Below the pieces are notes generated by a model, which saw only the letters and a program-made list of their open reading frames with translations, had not been told where the DNA came from and did no database searches. A stretch of DNA of 47,944 nucleotides from Phycisphaerales bacterium. Lineage in GTDB: Bacteria; Planctomycetota; Phycisphaerae; Phycisphaerales; SM1A02. Shown piece after piece: positions 16,920 through 24,403 of this stretch (the first letter of the stretch is position 1; each line of letters begins with the position of its first letter). Made by a program: the position numbers and the translations under genes. Where the stretch lies: the NCBI GenBank assembly GCA_030748805.1, contig JASMLG010000045.1, positions 1 through 47,944 of the forward strand, given 5' to 3'.

Positions 16920-17681
16920 TTATGATCCCACCGTCAGTCGATCGGCTAGAATTGATGGAAGACCCGCTCGATGTGTTTCTTCCTGAACACCTTCGATGTC
17001 ATATTCAGTTCTGTAAAGCGTGAATTCCGCTTGAGCTTCAGGGCATGTGTATTCTAAAACTGCGAAACTTGCTCTAGGGTCAGAATCACGTGGCTGTCCA
17101 ACCGAACCGGGATTGCACAAATATCGGTCTTCGGGAAAGAGTGTAATTGTTTCGCCTTCTGTTGGTATTTGGACTGTCACCTCACAACCATTTTCTGTTT
17201 CGTGAGCACGAAATATTGTGGGCAAATGGGTGTGCCCATGTAAACATATACCTTCGTCAAGTCCATCGAAAGCTTCTATGGCTTGGGACAAATCAGTGAT
17301 ATAAGTTGTGTCATGTAGTAGAGGAGTATCATGTACAAGCAATAATGAGTCACCTAAGCGTATGCGAGTTTTCATGTGGCTTATTGCGTGCTTATGAAAT
17401 GGTCCAAGTTGCTCTCTTGTCCAATTTAAAGCTGCCAGTGCCGCATTATTAAAGTATTGTCCAAGATCAGGGTCAAGAACTGCCTCATCGTGATTTCCCT
17501 TTACTATCTCATGGCAATAACTTAGAACCAAATCCAAACATTTTGTAGGAGCAGGTCCGTATCCCACAATATCTCCAAGGCAAATAATTCTATCTACATC
17601 TATCTCACCTAGACGATCATAGACCGCGCGCAATGCGTGAGCGTTACCATGAATATCAGAAATGATTCCATATCTAGGCAT
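16920..17681 (-). CDS. Calcineurin-like metallophosphoesterase
   Basis: This 253-aa two-metal phosphoesterase is of the YfcE/diadenosine-tetraphosphatase-like group. Motifs in order: YGIISDIHGN at the N-terminus, CLGDIVGYGP, VKGNHDEA, LLVHDTP, CLHGHTHLP and CNPGSVGQPRD. Substrates in this family range from nucleotides to phosphodiesters, so none is assigned. I chose the ATG at 17681, where residue 1 directly precedes PRYGIISDIHGN. An in-frame TTG at 17696 overlaps the infC stop and would add five residues. It occupies the place after infC where rpmI-rplT usually stand. Confidence 0.85.
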   Translation of the reverse strand: MPRYGIISDIHGNAHALRAVYDRLGEIDVDRIICLGDIVGYGPAPTKCLDLVLSYCHEIVKGNHDEAVLDPDLGQYFNNAALAALNWTREQLGPFHKHAISHMKTRIRLGDSLLLVHDTPLLHDTTYITDLSQAIEAFDGLDEGICLHGHTHLPTIFRAHETENGCEVTVQIPTEGETITLFPEDRYLCNPGSVGQPRDSDPRASFAVLEYTCPEAQAEFTLYRTEYDIEGVQEETHRAGLPSILADRLTVGS

Positions 17682-17692
17682 AATAAAGTTTG

Positions 17693-18313
17693 TCAATCTG
17701 TTTCAGTTGAGTCCTCAGTTGTTTCCTTGGTTGACTGGGAAGCAAGATAAGATTGTATTTTCGTCTTGTCTGGTGCTATAACCATTGTTTGGCGACGACC
17801 TGCAAAGCGAGGTGGTGTTTCAACTTTTGAAATGTCTTCAAGTTTTGAAATTATTTCATTCATGCGTTCGTTACCTTTTGCTTTGTGCATAAACTCGCGT
17901 CCGCGAAAATTTTGAACAATAAGAACCTTGTGACCGTCAAGAAGAAACCTTCTTGCTTGATTAATTCGAATCTCAACATCATGTGGATCGATTTTCATCG
18001 ATCTACCTAGGCGAACCTCTTTTGTCTCAACCGTTTTGGTCTTGGCGCGGTTTGCTCTTTCCTTCTTAGATTGTTCGTATCTGTATTTGCCAAAGTCGAG
18101 GATTCGACATACAGGTGGTTCGGAGTTTGGCGAAACTTCAACGAGATCAAGCCCAGCGTCATTGGCTAATCGAAGCCCTTCGCTTTTTTCTACTACTCCG
18201 ATCATATTGTCGTTTTGATCTATTAGTCGTATCGTTTGTGAACGAATTCGATCATTTATGTTTGGGAGATTCCTAGCTTTTTCCCTTGGTTTGATAAAGC
18301 GTCTACGAGCGAT
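17693..18313 (-). CDS. infC: Translation initiation factor IF-3, ATC start
   Basis: It binds the 30S subunit, blocks premature 50S joining and proofreads the start codon. It is 206 aa from the proposed start. The N-domain contains INDRIRSQTIRLIDQN and ANDAGLDLVEVSPNSEPPVCRI; the C-domain contains KEVRLGRSMKIDPHD and NFRGREFMHK. I start it at ATC (18311-18313), giving M-ARRRFIKP, because GGAG lies exactly 6 nt upstream and this is where IF-3 N-termini of related bacteria begin. The nearest ATG (18352) has no ribosome-binding site. Rare start codons (AUU) are the classic basis of IF-3 autoregulation. The C-terminal 20 residues are a Thr/Glu-rich extension. Confidence 0.92.
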   Translation of the reverse strand: MARRRFIKPREKARNLPNINDRIRSQTIRLIDQNDNMIGVVEKSEGLRLANDAGLDLVEVSPNSEPPVCRILDFGKYRYEQSKKERANRAKTKTVETKEVRLGRSMKIDPHDVEIRINQARRFLLDGHKVLIVQNFRGREFMHKAKGNERMNEIISKLEDISKVETPPRFAGRRQTMVIAPDKTKIQSYLASQSTKETTEDSTETD

Positions 18314-18315
18314 AG

Positions 18316-18323
18316 CTGTCTCC
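18316..18323 (-). promoter_or_regulatory. Shine-Dalgarno of infC deciding the ATC start
   Basis: On the minus strand the sequence reads TTGGAGACAGCT-ATC, with GGAG at 18323-18320 and a 6-nt spacer. This is one of the few strong Shine-Dalgarno sites in the window and supports the non-canonical start. Confidence 0.65.
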
Positions 18324-18564
18324 AATTTGATAATATGTGACGGATAGGTCATTGACCATTCGATGTTCTGAAACAATATTCAATGAGATATAAGTGAGGA
18401 TTCTAGTCATTCTTTGTTGCTAGAAATATGTGCGCATACAACTCTCTCAAAGATTGGGTGAGAGTATTGGTATTTGTTGACAACGCAATTCATATTAATT
18501 TCCTGCACTATATATTCCCCGAGGAACGTACAGATGTTAAGGATAAGCAAAATAGTTGTTAATA

Positions 18565-20658
18565 TCAAGTAACTTCTGCAAATTCCACCTCAGGAAAACA
18601 AATATTAAGTGCAGAAGTTGATCCTCGAGTAGTTATTTCTTCTGAGATTGCATCGGTGAAAGTGCCTAATCCTACAGCACCCAGATCTTCCATAATTCCA
18701 CGCATTCGTATACTGACATTATTGGCTTGTGCATCTCGTGGTCCGACTACAAGAATCCAAGGGATTTTCATGTCGGTGGCATGTTTTATTTTTGATTGAA
18801 TTCGTTCGTCTCCCTTGTCTACAGTTGAACGGATTCCTCTCTTTAAAAGAGTTTGATGGACAATATCGGCATAGTCGTTTGTCTTTTCAGAAATGGCTAA
18901 AACTCGGACTTGTTCTGGTGCTAGCCAAGTTGGGAAGGAACCAGCAAAATGTTCAATCAGAACTCCAATGAATCTCTCCATTGAACCAAATGGTGCTCTG
19001 TGAATCATTATTGGTCTATGTCGTTGCCCATCAGCGCCTATATAGGACAAATCAAATCTTTGTGGTAAGTTGTAATCAACTTGAACAGTTCCAAGTTGCC
19101 AAGGCCTACCAATAACATCTTTGACTATGAAGTCAATCTTTGGTCCATAAAAAGCGGCTTCTCCCTGTTCTTCATTCCATTGCACTCCAAGGGTATCGGC
19201 AGCATTTCTGCAAGCAGCTTCTGCTTTATCCCAATTTGTTGGCTCTCCAACATACTTATCAGAATCAGAATCTCTTAGTCCGACACGAACAGAGAAGTTT
19301 TTCATACCTAAAGTATCAAAAATAATATTGACAAGTTCAAGGCATCCAATAAGTTCCTTTTCAACTTGATCTTCTGTGCAGAATAAGTGTGCGTCATCTT
19401 GGGTAAATCCACGAACTCTTGTCATCCCGCTTACTTCTCCGGACTGTTCCCAGCGATATACCGTACCAAACTCTGCCAATCGAATCGGTAAGTCACGATA
19501 ACTGTGCTGTGAACTTGCATAGATACGAATGTGATGAGGACAGTTCATTGGTTTTAAGAGATACCCTTCAATTTCTCCCTCCTTCATCATATTTGCAAGA
19601 TCACTACAAGAGCAACCTTCATCTGCTAGGTTCTGTAATTGGTCTGGGTCAATAAGAGGTGGATATTGGCTGTCTTGGTAATAAGGATAATGTCCGGATG
19701 TTCTATACAAGTCAAGTTTGCCAATATGTGGTGTGAATACTTGGCTATATTGTTGCCTACTCAATTGTTCAGAAATAAAGTTTTGTAACTCTTGCCTAAC
19801 GATGGCTCCTTTTGGAGTCCAGAGTAGCAGTCCTTGCCCAACCATCTCATCTATATAAAAAAGTCCAAGTTTCTTCCCAATAATGCGGTGGTCACGTTTT
19901 TTTGCTTCTTCAAGTAATTTGAGATGATTCTTCAACTGCTTTTTGTGAACGAATGCAATTCCATAGACGCGTGTGAGTCGATCAGAATCAGAATCTCCAT
20001 GCCAATAACTACTTGCGATACTTAATATTTTGAAAGCACCGATCTTCCCAGTTGATGGAACATGGGGTCCTCTGCATAGATCTTCCCAGTTTTTATTTGG
20101 TTCACCTGTTGCATACCATGTCAGGGTTGTAGAACCACTTTCTATTGCTCGTTCTGCATTATCTATTTTGTACTTGCTTCCTTCCTCAGACAGTTTATTT
20201 GTTCCTTCTTCAGCAGTAAGTTCGTACTTTGTAAATGGTCTGTCTTCTTTGATGATTGATTCCATTACAGTTTCAATTTCTTGGAACTCTTCGCTGCTAA
20301 TGGGTTTATCATCATCAAAAGATATGTCGTAGTAAAAACCATTGTCTAATGCTGGACCATAAACAAGTTTTGCTTCTGGATGAAGCCGTTGAATTGCCTC
20401 CGCCATTACATGTGCACAACTGTGTCTAATTAGCATTAGCGCGTCAGGGTCACTTTCCTTTTCGCCCTTTCTTGCAGTGACAATTTTGAGTTCTGCATCT
20501 TCTGTAATAGGTGTGTTTACGTCAGAAAGTTCACCGTCTATTCGCGCGCCTATAGCACAACTTGCTAGCCCCTCTGAAATATCAAGGGCAATTTTATATG
20601 GTGTGGTGGTATCTTCAAAGGATCGTGTTGACCCATCTGGTAGTGTAATAGTTGGCAT
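18565..20658 (-). CDS. thrS: Threonine--tRNA ligase
   Basis: It charges tRNA-Thr. The 697-aa length is slightly above average. Domains in order: an N-terminal TGS domain (1-65), the second additional domain with the editing motif HSCAH near residue 80 and CRGPHVPSTG, then the class II catalytic core with LKPMNCPHH, YRWEQSGEVSGMTRVRGFTQDDAH and HRAPFGSMERF, and the C-terminal anticodon-binding domain with VRVLAISEK. A short insert (SQYPPLIDPD...CSCSDLANM) lies in the catalytic domain before MNCP. It starts 3 bases after the nrdR stop and precedes infC, keeping the common thrS-infC order. Confidence 0.96.
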   Translation of the reverse strand: MPTITLPDGSTRSFEDTTTPYKIALDISEGLASCAIGARIDGELSDVNTPITEDAELKIVTARKGEKESDPDALMLIRHSCAHVMAEAIQRLHPEAKLVYGPALDNGFYYDISFDDDKPISSEEFQEIETVMESIIKEDRPFTKYELTAEEGTNKLSEEGSKYKIDNAERAIESGSTTLTWYATGEPNKNWEDLCRGPHVPSTGKIGAFKILSIASSYWHGDSDSDRLTRVYGIAFVHKKQLKNHLKLLEEAKKRDHRIIGKKLGLFYIDEMVGQGLLLWTPKGAIVRQELQNFISEQLSRQQYSQVFTPHIGKLDLYRTSGHYPYYQDSQYPPLIDPDQLQNLADEGCSCSDLANMMKEGEIEGYLLKPMNCPHHIRIYASSQHSYRDLPIRLAEFGTVYRWEQSGEVSGMTRVRGFTQDDAHLFCTEDQVEKELIGCLELVNIIFDTLGMKNFSVRVGLRDSDSDKYVGEPTNWDKAEAACRNAADTLGVQWNEEQGEAAFYGPKIDFIVKDVIGRPWQLGTVQVDYNLPQRFDLSYIGADGQRHRPIMIHRAPFGSMERFIGVLIEHFAGSFPTWLAPEQVRVLAISEKTNDYADIVHQTLLKRGIRSTVDKGDERIQSKIKHATDMKIPWILVVGPRDAQANNVSIRMRGIMEDLGAVGLGTFTDAISEEITTRGSTSALNICFPEVEFAEVT

Positions 20659-20661
20659 GGT

Positions 20662-21156
20662 TTATTTATTAAACAAATCGGATTGTGTTGGGATTATAGG
20701 CGGTTCTTCTTGAAGGTCAGAAACCTCTCTTGAAAGATCTTCTAAGTCCTTGAAGTTGAAGTACTCGCTGGCATAACGAATATAAGCAATATGATCAACC
20801 ATCTTTAGTTGGTTTGCAACTCTGATGCCAACTTCCAAACTTGGAACCTCGAGTTCAAATTGTTGCATGAGTTCTTCCTCTACCTCGCGAATTATAGTTA
20901 TTTTTGTGTCTTCAGGGATTGGTCTCTTACCTGATGCTGCTTGAAGTCCTCTAAGAACTTTCTCTGGATCGAAAGGAACTCTGGTGCCATCTCGTTTTAT
21001 TACCATAAGGCGGGAAGTTTTTTCAATTCGTTCAAAAGTTGTAAACCTGCGACTGCACTTTTGGCATTCCCTACGTCTACGAATGGATTTTCCACCGTCA
21101 GAACCTCGGCTATCAATAACCTTGTCATCATCTCGTTCGCAGTAAGGGCACAACAT
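20662..21156 (-). CDS. nrdR: Transcriptional repressor NrdR
   Basis: This nucleotide-sensing repressor of ribonucleotide reductase genes is 164 aa. An N-terminal zinc ribbon has Cys3, Cys6, Cys31 and Cys34, with RRRRECQKCSRRFTTFE. It is followed by an ATP-cone domain (VIKRDGTRVPFDPEKVLRGL). The acidic C-terminus is typical. It is the first gene of nrdR-thrS-infC-phosphoesterase. No nrd gene is in this window, so its targets lie elsewhere. Confidence 0.95.
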   Translation of the reverse strand: MLCPYCERDDDKVIDSRGSDGGKSIRRRRECQKCSRRFTTFERIEKTSRLMVIKRDGTRVPFDPEKVLRGLQAASGKRPIPEDTKITIIREVEEELMQQFELEVPSLEVGIRVANQLKMVDHIAYIRYASEYFNFKDLEDLSREVSDLQEEPPIIPTQSDLFNK

Positions 21157-21165
21157 CTTGAGAGT

Positions 21166-21171
21166 ATTGTA
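21166..21171 (-). promoter_or_regulatory. -10 element of nrdR
   Basis: TACAAT on the minus strand ends 9 nt before the nrdR ATG, with no Shine-Dalgarno sequence between, predicting a leader of only a few bases. Confidence 0.45.
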
Positions 21172-21437
21172 CTAGAGTAAGGCGAGTGCTGAATGCTACA
21201 TGTTTATGGAGTCCAGTCCTCGCTGTTAGACCTTGGTGCCCATCGTTTCATATCTGCAAGTTCTTTAAGGAGATAAATATGCTCCTCCATCGAGTCGACC
21301 CACTAGAGCATTGACTTCGTCAGCCATCCCCCTTAACAATATCCTAGTTGTGAATCATCTTCACTACCAACGGTGAATAGAAGGCGCAAAAACTAGTTGT
21401 TCTGTCCGGATTGTGTTGTAGAGGATGAAATTACTGT
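21172..21437. other. Intergenic stretch without a supported gene
   Basis: This 266-bp stretch separates two leftward gene groups. The only notable item is an 11-codon plus-strand ORF (21279-21314) preceded by AAGGAG with a 6-nt spacer; the GGAG could pair with CTCC just inside the ORF. Nothing lies downstream in that orientation to be regulated, so I do not call it a gene. Confidence 0.3.
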
Positions 21438-22196
21438 TTACTTTTCAGAAGGCGCCATTTCATCGCGTGTCTTTGCTTCAAGATAAAGAATTCGATCGCA
21501 TGAGACGCATTTGACAACGGTTTCTTTGTTACCGAGCATTGTAGTAATGGCATCTAGAGGTAAAGTCAAACTACATGATGTGCATGAGAATTCATTTCGC
21601 TTACGATCAATAACTTCAACAGCCGCCATTGCTTCTCCATCGTAATCATCTGCGATCTCATCGAAGTCACTGAGTACTTCTTCAGGAATTACTGCTGCAG
21701 CAGAAGTTCGTTCGCCTTCAAGTTCTGTAAGTTGTTCTGAAATTTCTGATTGACGTGTTTCAAGTTCCTTCTCTGCAACTTTGAGAACATTCTGTCGTTC
21801 TTGAATTCGCTGATTTATTTCTTCTGTAGTTGTATCTAGCTCCTCAACGCCAGACATTTCAACTAGTTCTTCGTCCTCGAACGCTTTGCGTCTTTCTTTT
21901 AATGTATTAACTTCAGCAAGTAGTGCAGAGTACTGTTTGTCATTAATCGCTTGTGATAATTCTTCACGAAGATGTTCAATTCGATTATCTATAGAACCAA
22001 TCTCTGTCTCTATGTTAGAAATAGTAACTTGTCTTTGTTTCCTCTGTTGGTCAATTTCTGCTTTCTCAATTTCTATATCCCCAAGTTGTTTCGTTTGATG
22101 ATTTAGATATATCTTTGCTGATTCAACACGCCCCCGAAGCCCGCGAACTTGTTTATCTACTTTGTAAAGAATTAATAGGTTGTCGATTAAAGGCAT
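21438..22196 (-). CDS. Coiled-coil protein with C4 zinc ribbon (COG1579-like)
   Basis: Of its 252 aa, residues about 10-185 form a long coiled coil rich in Glu, Gln and Arg. A C-terminal zinc ribbon has the pairs CTSC (with SLTLP following) and CVSC (before DRILYL). Homologues are widespread and thought to bind nucleic acid or act in RNA metabolism, but the function is not established. I start it at the ATG at 22196 because TAGAAT ends 8 nt upstream. The longer ORF to 22226 overlaps the cdsA stop by 8 bases. Confidence 0.85.
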   Translation of the reverse strand: MPLIDNLLILYKVDKQVRGLRGRVESAKIYLNHQTKQLGDIEIEKAEIDQQRKQRQVTISNIETEIGSIDNRIEHLREELSQAINDKQYSALLAEVNTLKERRKAFEDEELVEMSGVEELDTTTEEINQRIQERQNVLKVAEKELETRQSEISEQLTELEGERTSAAAVIPEEVLSDFDEIADDYDGEAMAAVEVIDRKRNEFSCTSCSLTLPLDAITTMLGNKETVVKCVSCDRILYLEAKTRDEMAPSEK

Positions 22197-22204
22197 GACC
22201 CTAG

Positions 22205-22210
22205 ATTCTA
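22205..22210 (-). promoter_or_regulatory. -10-like element of the zinc-ribbon gene
   Basis: TAGAAT on the minus strand ends 8 nt before the ATG at 22196, within the gap after cdsA. It matches the short-leader pattern seen at several other genes here. Confidence 0.4.
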
Positions 22211-22218
22211 TCAAAGTA

Positions 22219-23112
22219 TTACCCATTGGGTAGTAACCAAAATGCTGCTGGGCTCACTAATAAGAGAGAGTCGACGACATCGAGAACTCCACCTAGCCCA
22301 GGAAGTATTGATGATGAGTCTTTAATGCCACTATCTCGCTTGAATACGCTTATGACGAGATCGCCAAGTTGTCCTAGCAACCCAAATAATAATCCAAGGG
22401 CAGCAGCATAAATAAGTGGAATTGTTGGCTCATTGCTGAGCCATTGGTTATTTGCTGCAGCAAGCAAAACGGCTGTCAAAGCAGCAGTTGCAAGACCTCC
22501 AACTAATCCCTCCCAAGTTTTTGCTGGACTTACCCAGGGAATAAGTTTTCGTTTTCCTATATTACAACCGACGAAAAAGGCACCAGTGTCACACATTTTT
22601 ACAATTGCAATCACTCCTACTATCCACCATGCACTATGGTCTCTTCTAAGCAAAAGGAAAAGTCCGAACCCCATAGCAACATACGCCGCTGTTGCTACGG
22701 TGAATGTAGAGCCAGAGATGACCCCTTTAAGGTGTTTACCCCTTGATAAAGTAATAACGGACAAGCCAAAACTGCATACCATTATTGTGGTTAGGATTGC
22801 TACAATTTTTATAGTTGTGAATTCAGATGGCATGAGGTAAATAGCAGCAATCCAAGATTCCATTGAAATAACAAGCATTGGAACGCTGCATCTGATTCCA
22901 CTGTTCTGAGCAATTGCACTAAACTCTAAAGCAACAAGTGGTGCAACTAACATTGCAAGGACAGCAATTAACAAACCAGGTTGAAGAGCAGTTCCTAAAT
23001 TGCATGTGATGCAACCAAGTTGATCATCAAAGTAAATCAATACTATTAAAGCAATACTCAGTAGTGGGCCGGTAATAAGTCGGTGTTTTAACAAGTTGGA
23101 GAGTCCCCCCAT
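22219..23112 (-). CDS. cdsA: Phosphatidate cytidylyltransferase
   Basis: It makes CDP-diacylglycerol from phosphatidate and CTP, the branch point of phospholipid synthesis. The 297-aa integral membrane protein has about eight hydrophobic segments. The C-terminal CDP-diglyceride synthetase signature reads SVFKRDSGIKDSSSILPGLG followed by GVLDVVDS, and KTWEGLVGG precedes it. The start overlaps the end of the rhodanese gene by 25 bases. It sits in a leftward cluster TPR-recX-rhodanese-cdsA. Confidence 0.9.
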   Translation of the reverse strand: MGGLSNLLKHRLITGPLLSIALIVLIYFDDQLGCITCNLGTALQPGLLIAVLAMLVAPLVALEFSAIAQNSGIRCSVPMLVISMESWIAAIYLMPSEFTTIKIVAILTTIMVCSFGLSVITLSRGKHLKGVISGSTFTVATAAYVAMGFGLFLLLRRDHSAWWIVGVIAIVKMCDTGAFFVGCNIGKRKLIPWVSPAKTWEGLVGGLATAALTAVLLAAANNQWLSNEPTIPLIYAAALGLLFGLLGQLGDLVISVFKRDSGIKDSSSILPGLGGVLDVVDSLLLVSPAAFWLLPNG

Positions 23113-23411
23113 AATTCAAGCCCACCAGCAATGGATTGACATTTTAGAAAACCAAGTGATCGTAAGAAAGTAGCAAAAGTTCTTGAACGATTGCCTGAGT
23201 TGCAGTAAATGAAAAAAGTATCTTCCTTATTGAAGGGAAAGTTATCCACTTCAATGCTCAAGTGTTGAAGCGGGATGTTTATAGCTTCATTTAGGTGAGA
23301 TGATTCAAACTCTTGAGTTGATCTGCAATCAATAATATTGCATTCGCATGTGCTAGGCAAATCATCGAATTCAATTTCTAGTGGAAACTGTTGGTCAATG
23401 GATTGAATCAT
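23088..23411 (-). CDS. Rhodanese-domain protein
   Basis: This 107-aa single-domain sulfurtransferase has NIIDCRSTQEFESSHLNEAINIP and the active-site loop YCNSGNRSR with Cys70. Such proteins carry persulfide sulfur on the cysteine for donation to acceptors. No partner is apparent from the neighbours, recX and cdsA. The stop lies 25 bases inside cdsA. Confidence 0.88.
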   Translation of the reverse strand: MIQSIDQQFPLEIEFDDLPSTCECNIIDCRSTQEFESSHLNEAINIPLQHLSIEVDNFPFNKEDTFFIYCNSGNRSRTFATFLRSLGFLKCQSIAGGLELWGDSPTC

Positions 23412-23426
23412 TGTTGAATCTTACCA

Positions 23427-24065
23427 TCAAGTGTTGCTTTTCTGTGCCAGTTGAAAAGCTTCCGAAGCAACTTCAAAAGAGAACCCCTTACGGGTTAGAG
23501 CTAACATAATCTTGCGCCTAAGAGTAGAAACGTCAACAGATGTTGATTTTGAGATTCTAATTTTGGCTAGTTCAGTAGCCATCTCAAGTTCGCAAATGTC
23601 GACTAGTTCAGTTTCAACAACTTCGGTAGCAATTTCAGAAGGGATTTCTTTTTGGAGTAATTTGTGATGAATCCATTTTCTCCCTGCTGGTTCCTTTCGT
23701 AGCCACTCTTTGATAAGAGCTTTGGCGTACTTAGTATCATCTAGCCAGTCGTCTTCTACGAGTTGGTTAACTGTTTCGGTTGCGATGGGCTGGCTAATTC
23801 CTCTTTTAATTAACCTTGTTTTAAGTTCATTTGTTCCCCAAAGACGTCTTGATATAAGGTCAATTGATAATCTCCTTGCTTTTGTATGCTCGTGGTGTTC
23901 TGCAATCCGGTCTGCAAGTTCGTCTGTCCACTCGAGATCGGTTTTGATTTGTAAGGTTTCAACTACTGATGATGGTACGGTTACTGCAAGAGAATTATCT
24001 ACATACACATTTCGCAAGTTAGGATCGCGTTTTGAGGGTTGAATTGCGGTAATTGTATTTGTCAT
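23427..24065 (-). CDS. recX: Regulatory protein RecX
   Basis: RecX binds RecA filaments and modulates recombination. The protein is 212 aa, with the three-helix repeats typical of the family: RRLWGTNELKTRLIKRGIS, then VNQLVEDDWLDDTKYAKALIKEW and RKWIHHKLLQKEIPSEIATE. No recA is in this window. The start overlaps the stop of the TPR gene as ATGA. Confidence 0.88.
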   Translation of the reverse strand: MTNTITAIQPSKRDPNLRNVYVDNSLAVTVPSSVVETLQIKTDLEWTDELADRIAEHHEHTKARRLSIDLISRRLWGTNELKTRLIKRGISQPIATETVNQLVEDDWLDDTKYAKALIKEWLRKEPAGRKWIHHKLLQKEIPSEIATEVVETELVDICELEMATELAKIRISKSTSVDVSTLRRKIMLALTRKGFSFEVASEAFQLAQKSNT

Positions 24066-24385
24066 CTAATACTATTGAGATAGGAACTCATTTCCTCAGC
24101 TGCATGAAGATCACCCTGTTCGCGCGCTTGTTTTATTCCTTCTTCAAGAGTAGAGGATGCACTTTTTGAGTCATCGTTGTCATGTTGGCATTTTGCCTTG
24201 TGTAGCCAAGCGTAACAGTAAGTGGAATCAGTTTCGATTGTTTGATCAAACCAAGCAACTGCTTCATCAAATCGTCCATTTTTTGCGTGTTCCATCGCAA
24301 TTCCGTACATACAGAATGCGTCGTGAGGATCTTGGTCGAGTAGATTTCTTAATTTGCTAATTCGGTCTTCTGAAGATGCTGACAT
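24062..24385 (-). CDS. Small TPR protein
   Basis: This 107-aa soluble protein consists of tetratricopeptide repeats: DPHDAFCMYGIAMEHAKNGR then FDEAVAWFDQTIETDSTYCY, and a third helix pair ending in EEGIKQAREQGDLHAAEEMS. It is probably a protein-interaction adaptor. It is first in the leftward recX-cdsA cluster and diverges from a secreted protein across 18 bases. Confidence 0.85.
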   Translation of the reverse strand: MSASSEDRISKLRNLLDQDPHDAFCMYGIAMEHAKNGRFDEAVAWFDQTIETDSTYCYAWLHKAKCQHDNDDSKSASSTLEEGIKQAREQGDLHAAEEMSSYLNSIR

Positions 24386-24403
24386 GAGTGTATCATTACA
24401 CGA
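24386..24403. promoter_or_regulatory. Overlapping divergent promoters, TPR gene / secreted propeller gene
   Basis: The gap is 18 bases, as at 8305-8322. Rightward, TATCAT (24391-24396) ends 7 nt before ATG 24404. Leftward, TGTAAT (complement of 24395-24400) ends 9 nt before ATG 24385. No Shine-Dalgarno sequence fits in either direction, so both transcripts would be essentially leaderless. Confidence 0.5.

Noticed and set aside
18441..18465. ACTCTC...GAGAGT hairpin between thrS and infC as an attenuator
   Set aside because: Only a 6-bp stem with a long loop and no T-run; no tRNA-like or leader-peptide features.
22433..22840. Plus-strand ORF of 135 codons within cdsA
   Set aside because: Antisense shadow of a membrane-protein gene, with no promoter or ribosome-binding site.
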